Source: an uncultured Clostridia bacterium | GTDB taxonomy: Bacteria; Bacillota; Clostridia; Oscillospirales; Butyricicoccaceae | Direction of reading: 5' to 3' | Length of the DNA stretch: 26,295 nucleotides | NCBI GenBank assembly: GCA_910589115.1 | Contig: CAJUSB010000039.1 | Span: 1-26,295, forward strand | Part shown: piece after piece, positions 22,912 through 26,295 of the stretch | Numbering within the stretch: position 1 is the stretch's first letter | How the letters are laid out: every line of letters begins with the position of its first letter | Program-made: the position numbers and the translations under genes | Notes under the pieces: model-generated | Databases searched by the model: none | Seen by the model: the letters and a program-made list of their open reading frames with translations, nothing else | Told to the model about the DNA's origin: nothing

Positions 22912-22925
22912 CACAAGATATAGTG
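22912..22925. promoter_or_regulatory. NrdR-like box, proximal
   Basis: CACAAGATATAGTG lies at about +6 to +20 relative to the predicted nrdD start site, a position where a repressor would block transcription. NrdR represses ribonucleotide reductase genes when dATP is high. No second box is visible 31-32 bp away. Its right end, ATAGTGAG, can also pair with CTCACTAT (22976-22983) in the mRNA just before the ribosome binding site. Confidence 0.7.
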
Positions 22926-22998
22926 AGACGCTGCCGCAGGCACCCTCCCGCATACGGTATACAAACAGTAATATCCTCACTATGGAGGCGACAGGAAA

Positions 22999-25317
22999 AT
23001 GGTAGACGGAATCATTAAAAGGGACGGCAGGACCGTTCCGTTTGAATTGGAAAAGATTGCAAGTGCAATTTTCCGCGCGGCGCAGGCCACCGGAGGGCGC
23101 GATTATCAGACGGCATATCACCTTGCCGAGCTGGTGCGGGAAGTGCTGGATGCGGATGCTTCCACCACGACCCCTACGGTCGAGCACGTACAAGATGTAG
23201 TGGAGACGACGCTGATCAATAATGGACATGCACGCACCGCGAAAAAGTACATCCTGTACCGCAATGAGCGCACACGCACCCGTGAAATGAATACACGGCT
23301 GATGAAGGTTTACGAAGACCTGACCTTCAAATCTTCTCTGGAAAATGACATTAAGCGGGAGAATGCCAACATTGACGGCGACACTGCGATGGGCACGATG
23401 CTGAAATATGGTTCAGAGGGTGCGAAGCAGTTTTGTGAGATGTTCATACTTGACCCGCGGTTCTCCAAGGCCCACCGGGAAGGTGATATTCATATTCATG
23501 ACCTTGATTTCCTGACCTTGACCACGACTTGCTGCCAGATTGATTTGATTAAGCTGTTCCATGGTGGATTTTCCACCGGGCACGGGCATGTGCGCGAGCC
23601 GAATGACATTCGTTCTTATTCAGCGCTGGCGTGCATTGCAATGCAGTCCAACCAGAACGACCAGCACGGCGGACAGTCAGTGCCTAATTTTGATTATTCG
23701 CTCGCGCCGGGCGTGGCGAAAACCTTCCGTTCACTCTATCGGGATAATCTCGGCAAAGCGATTGAGATTTACTGCGAGCGGGAGGACGGCATGGAGCTGG
23801 GCCGCCAGCTGCTGTGCCGTGCGGAGGAGTCGCTGGGCACTTGGCCGTGCTTATCGGACAGCAATGGATTTGACGCGCATATGACTGCGCTGGTGGCCGA
23901 TAAATTTGATGCAGCGGCTGCGGGGAAAATTGTTGGCTTCACACGGAAACATACCGTCCGTGAAGCGCGCAGCGCCACACATCAGGCTATGGAGGCGCTG
24001 GTACATAATCTGAATACGATGCATTCCCGTGCGGGTGCACAGGTGCCGTTTACGTCGATCAACTACGGCACGGATACCTCGCCTGAAGGGCGGCTGATTA
24101 CCGAGTGCGTGCTGATTGCTACGGAGGAAGGGCTGGGCAACGGTGAGACTTCCATTTTCCCGATTCATATTTTTAAGGTAAAGGAAGGCGTGAATTACAA
24201 TCCTGGCGATCCGAACTATGACCTTTTCCGGCTGGCCTGCCGGGTTTCTGCCAAGCGGCTGTTCCCGAATTTTTCGTTTTTGGATGCGCCGTTTAACCAG
24301 AAGTATTACCGTCCCGGACATCCGGAAACCGAGTGTGCTTATATGGGCTGCCGCACTCGGGTAATTGGAAACGTTCATGACCCGTCGCGCGAAATTGTCA
24401 CGGGACGTGGTAATTTGAGCTTTACTTCTATCAATTTACCGCGCATTGCCATTCGGAGCCATGGGGACGTGGATTTCTTTTTTGAGGATTTGGATCACAA
24501 ACTGGATCTGGTCGTTGACCAGCTGCTGGCGCGTTTTGCGATCCAAGCGGAAAAGCGGGTGCGTAATTATCCGTTCCTGATGGGGGAAGGGATTTGGCTG
24601 GATTCGGACAAGCTCGGCCCTGATGACAAGGTGGGCGAGGTGCTCAAGCATGGTACGCTGACGGTTGGGTTTATTGGCCTGGCGGAGTGTTTGAAAGCGT
24701 TGGTTGGCAAGCATCATGGCGAGGGCTGGGATGCGCAGAATCTGGGCCTTGAGATTGTCAAGCATATGCGGGACCGTATGGACGAGGAAAGCCGGAAGCA
24801 CAAGTTGAATTTTTCGCTGATTGCGACCCCGGCGGAAGGATTATCCGGACGGTTTGTTCGGATTGACCGCGAAAAATACGGCATATTGGAAGGTGTGACA
24901 GACCGGGATTATTATACGAATTCCTTCCATATACCGGTTTATTATCCGATTTCGGCCTTTGAAAAGATTCGTTTAGAGGCGCCATATCATGAGCTGACAA
25001 ACGGGGGGCACATCAGTTATATTGAGCTGGACGGTGACCCGACGCAGAACCTGGAAGCATTTGAGCAGGTGGTGCGGTATATGAAGGAGTGCGGCATAGG
25101 CTATGGTTCTATTAACCATCCGGTAGACCGTGATCCGGTGTGTGGATATACAGGCATTATAGGTGACGTATGCCCGCGCTGCGGACGGCGGGAGGGCGAA
25201 GGCGTCAGCATTGCGAAGCTGAGGAAGCTCGGCCTGTATAAGAATTTGAATGCAGGAACGATTGGATATCATGGCGACCCGTTTGAGGAAAAGGAACGCC
25301 GTCCGAATTTGATTTAG
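22999..25317 (+). CDS. nrdD: Anaerobic ribonucleoside-triphosphate reductase, large part
   Basis: NrdD makes deoxyribonucleotides from NTPs in the absence of oxygen, using a glycyl radical made by NrdG. The 772-residue protein begins with an ATP-cone allosteric domain (about 1-95, starting IIKRDGRTVPFELEKI). The barrel domain follows, with HIHDLDFL and SALACIAMQSNQNDQHGG. Near the C-terminus is a metal-binding stretch with Cys715, Cys725 and Cys728 (VCGYTG ... CPRCGR); the fourth ligand is not obvious. The protein ends TIGYHGDPFEEKERRPNLI. This resembles a glycyl loop (GYxGxP) but lacks the preceding Arg and the RxNxGK tail. The canonical glycyl segment is in the next ORF. GGAGG lies 10 nt before the ATG. 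Confidence 0.93.
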   Translation: MVDGIIKRDGRTVPFELEKIASAIFRAAQATGGRDYQTAYHLAELVREVLDADASTTTPTVEHVQDVVETTLINNGHARTAKKYILYRNERTRTREMNTRLMKVYEDLTFKSSLENDIKRENANIDGDTAMGTMLKYGSEGAKQFCEMFILDPRFSKAHREGDIHIHDLDFLTLTTTCCQIDLIKLFHGGFSTGHGHVREPNDIRSYSALACIAMQSNQNDQHGGQSVPNFDYSLAPGVAKTFRSLYRDNLGKAIEIYCEREDGMELGRQLLCRAEESLGTWPCLSDSNGFDAHMTALVADKFDAAAAGKIVGFTRKHTVREARSATHQAMEALVHNLNTMHSRAGAQVPFTSINYGTDTSPEGRLITECVLIATEEGLGNGETSIFPIHIFKVKEGVNYNPGDPNYDLFRLACRVSAKRLFPNFSFLDAPFNQKYYRPGHPETECAYMGCRTRVIGNVHDPSREIVTGRGNLSFTSINLPRIAIRSHGDVDFFFEDLDHKLDLVVDQLLARFAIQAEKRVRNYPFLMGEGIWLDSDKLGPDDKVGEVLKHGTLTVGFIGLAECLKALVGKHHGEGWDAQNLGLEIVKHMRDRMDEESRKHKLNFSLIATPAEGLSGRFVRIDREKYGILEGVTDRDYYTNSFHIPVYYPISAFEKIRLEAPYHELTNGGHISYIELDGDPTQNLEAFEQVVRYMKECGIGYGSINHPVDRDPVCGYTGIIGDVCPRCGRREGEGVSIAKLRKLGLYKNLNAGTIGYHGDPFEEKERRPNLI

Positions 25318-25446
25318 GTGTAAACCTGTCCCGGCTGAGGCTTTCGCGGAAGCCGGGCAGATTTAGAACAGTGATACATAGTGATGTAGAACATGTAGAA
25401 GAGGATGCCGTGCTCTGGCATGGACAAAAGTAAGGAGAATGCTGTT
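25318..25446 (+). other. 129-bp spacer between the nrdD parts
   Basis: The spacer holds an imperfect hairpin, CCCGGCT ... AAGCCGGG (about 25330-25357), without a T tract. AAGGAG (25432-25437) lies 9 nt before the ATG of the small ORF. Stops occur in all frames that could join nrdD to the small ORF. Confidence 0.7.
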
Positions 25447-25641
25447 ATGGAAAAGAACAATGTCACCAAACTGGAAACCGGAATGATCGGCGAGGGTGTA
25501 GGTTTTGAGCGCATCCGCCGGATTACGGGTTATCTGGTCGGCACACTCGACCGGTTCAACGATGGCAAGCGTGCGGAAGAGCGTGACCGGGTGAAGCATG
25601 ACGTATCCTCCTGCTCGGCGGCGGACAGCCGGAGCGCATAA
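25447..25641 (+). CDS. Stand-alone NrdD glycyl-radical domain
   Basis: This 64-residue protein has its own AAGGAG site and ATG. After a short leader (MEKNNVTKLETGMIGEGVG) it carries RIRRITGYLVGTLDRFNDG followed by KRAEERDRVKH. This matches the C-terminal glycyl-radical segment of NrdD, whose E. coli form reads RRVCGYLGSPDARPFNAGK and ends in RVKH. The radical would be on Gly28. The large NrdD just upstream lacks this canonical segment. The protein may thus act in trans, as GrcA (YfiD) does for pyruvate formate-lyase. It lies 2 nt before nrdG. A longer in-frame start at 25405 lacks a good ribosome binding site. Homology is firm; the trans role is inference. Confidence 0.85.
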   Translation: MEKNNVTKLETGMIGEGVGFERIRRITGYLVGTLDRFNDGKRAEERDRVKHDVSSCSAADSRSA

Positions 25642-25643
25642 CG

Positions 25644-26150
25644 GTGGGAAATGCACTGCGGATTGCGGGCACGGTTGGCGAATCGATTGTGGACGGCCCG
25701 GGCATCCGGTATGTAATTTTCACGCAGGGGTGTCCGCATGGATGTCCGGGATGCCACAATCCGGAGACGCATGATTTTGCGGGCGGGCGCGAGATAGACG
25801 CAGAAACATTGTTGGCAGAGATCCGCCGAAACGGGCTTGTAAGCGGCGTAACGTTTTCGGGTGGTGAGCCATTCGAGCAGGCGGAGGCGCTGCTGCCTTT
25901 GGCGCGGCAGCTCAAGGCGGACGGCCGGCATTTAATGGCATACAGCGGTTACACATACGAGCAGCTGATAGCGGATGGCCGAGCCGGGGTACGGGGCCTA
26001 TTGGAGCAGCTTGACCTGCTGGTAGACGGCCGCTACGAAGCGGAACACAGGAGCTTGGAGCTGCGTTTCCGTGGCAGCACAAACCAGCGAGTCTTGGACG
26101 TACCGGCATCTTTGGCGGAGGGAGCCGCCCACCCCGCCGCAGGCTACTAA
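25644..26150 (+). CDS. nrdG: Anaerobic ribonucleotide reductase activating protein
   Basis: NrdG is the radical-SAM activase that forms the glycyl radical on NrdD using S-adenosylmethionine and a [4Fe-4S] cluster. The GTG at 25644 has GGAG about 9 nt upstream and gives 168 residues, full length for the family. The cluster motif is CPHGCPGCHN (Cys-x3-Cys-x2-Cys), preceded by VDGPGIRYVIFTQG. The SAM-binding GGEP is in FSGGEPFEQ. DLLVDGRYE and the C-terminal GSTNQRVLDV are typical of NrdG. The start lies 2 nt after the glycyl-domain ORF, so the two are probably made together. A dispersed repeat begins directly after the stop. Confidence 0.95.
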   Translation: MGNALRIAGTVGESIVDGPGIRYVIFTQGCPHGCPGCHNPETHDFAGGREIDAETLLAEIRRNGLVSGVTFSGGEPFEQAEALLPLARQLKADGRHLMAYSGYTYEQLIADGRAGVRGLLEQLDLLVDGRYEAEHRSLELRFRGSTNQRVLDVPASLAEGAAHPAAGY

Positions 26151-26156
26151 GGAAGC

Positions 26157-26295
26157 TCCTCTGCGGAGGGATGTCCTCCGCAGACAGCGCCAAAGGGCTC
26201 CGCCCTCTGGACTCCCGCTCCTCGCCGGAGGGGCGTCCTGCGCAGACAGCGCCAAAGGGCTCTGCCCTCTGGACTCCCGCTCCTCGCCGGAGGGG
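26157..26295 (-). repeat. Composite dispersed repeat, copy D (inverted, cut by window end)
   Basis: Two tandem units of 62 bp begin at CAGACAGCGC (26181 and 26243). Each holds the inverted core palindrome (CCAAAGGGCT ... GCCCTCTGG) and CTCGCCGGAGGGG. An extra CCTCTGCGGAGG/CCTCCGCAG hairpin precedes them. The copy begins within 10 bp of the nrdG stop and continues past the end of the window. Confidence 0.85.

Noticed and set aside
25447..25641. The small glycyl ORF as a simple frameshifted end of nrdD
   Set aside because: The spacer is 129 bp, the large subunit has its own distinct tail, and the small ORF has its own ribosome binding site and leader, so one frameshift cannot rejoin them.

Overview
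The window looks like a chromosomal segment of a GC-rich anaerobic member of the Clostridia, probably an Oscillospiraceae-type gut bacterium. The evidence is the clostridial set of type II fatty acid synthesis genes with FabK as the only enoyl reductase, an oxygen-sensitive class III ribonucleotide reductase with its radical-SAM activase, an SLH-anchored surface protein, an M23/M50 protease pair resembling SpoIVFA/SpoIVFB, and a CarD-like factor. The family assignment is inference. No rRNA, tRNA, phage or transposase gene was seen.

Positions 428-10324 hold a complete fatty acid synthesis locus. fabD lies alone on the minus strand. A plus-strand run follows: fabH, fabK, fabG, fabF, accB, fabZ, accC, accD, accA, acpP. 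It makes malonyl-CoA (AccABCD), transfers it to ACP (FabD, AcpP), primes (FabH), elongates (FabF), and completes the reductive cycle (FabG, FabZ, FabK). fabD and fabH are driven by two face-to-face promoters whose -10 boxes overlap, and a FabT-like dyad sits across them. A strong bidirectional terminator closes the operon.

Positions 10423-14424 carry a minus-strand DUF2325 protein and a plus-strand FAD oxidoreductase with a C-terminal Rieske domain. Next is about 530 bp without a gene, holding several hairpins, a 159-bp imperfect long palindrome and a dispersed repeat. Positions 14968-16255 encode a membrane-anchored M23 peptidase overlapping a small M50 protease. Positions 16303-18064 hold carD-like, ispD and ispF, an order also known from mycobacteria. 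Positions 18561-22343 encode a 1260-residue secreted metallophosphatase with a LamG-like region and three SLH repeats, preceded by a structured leader of about 165 nt.

Positions 22999-26150 carry nrdD, a 64-residue ORF and nrdG. The small ORF encodes a canonical NrdD glycyl-radical C-terminus, detached from the large subunit. The upstream region holds a good promoter, two identical NrdR-like boxes and a cluster of DnaA boxes.

A dispersed composite repeat family occurs at five places (about 62-427, 5481-5711, 5818-5960, 14716-14925, 26157-end), always between genes and mostly abutting stop codons. The most interesting items are the split class III reductase, the nrd control region, the shared fabD/fabH control region, the structured leader of the surface phosphatase and the repeat family.
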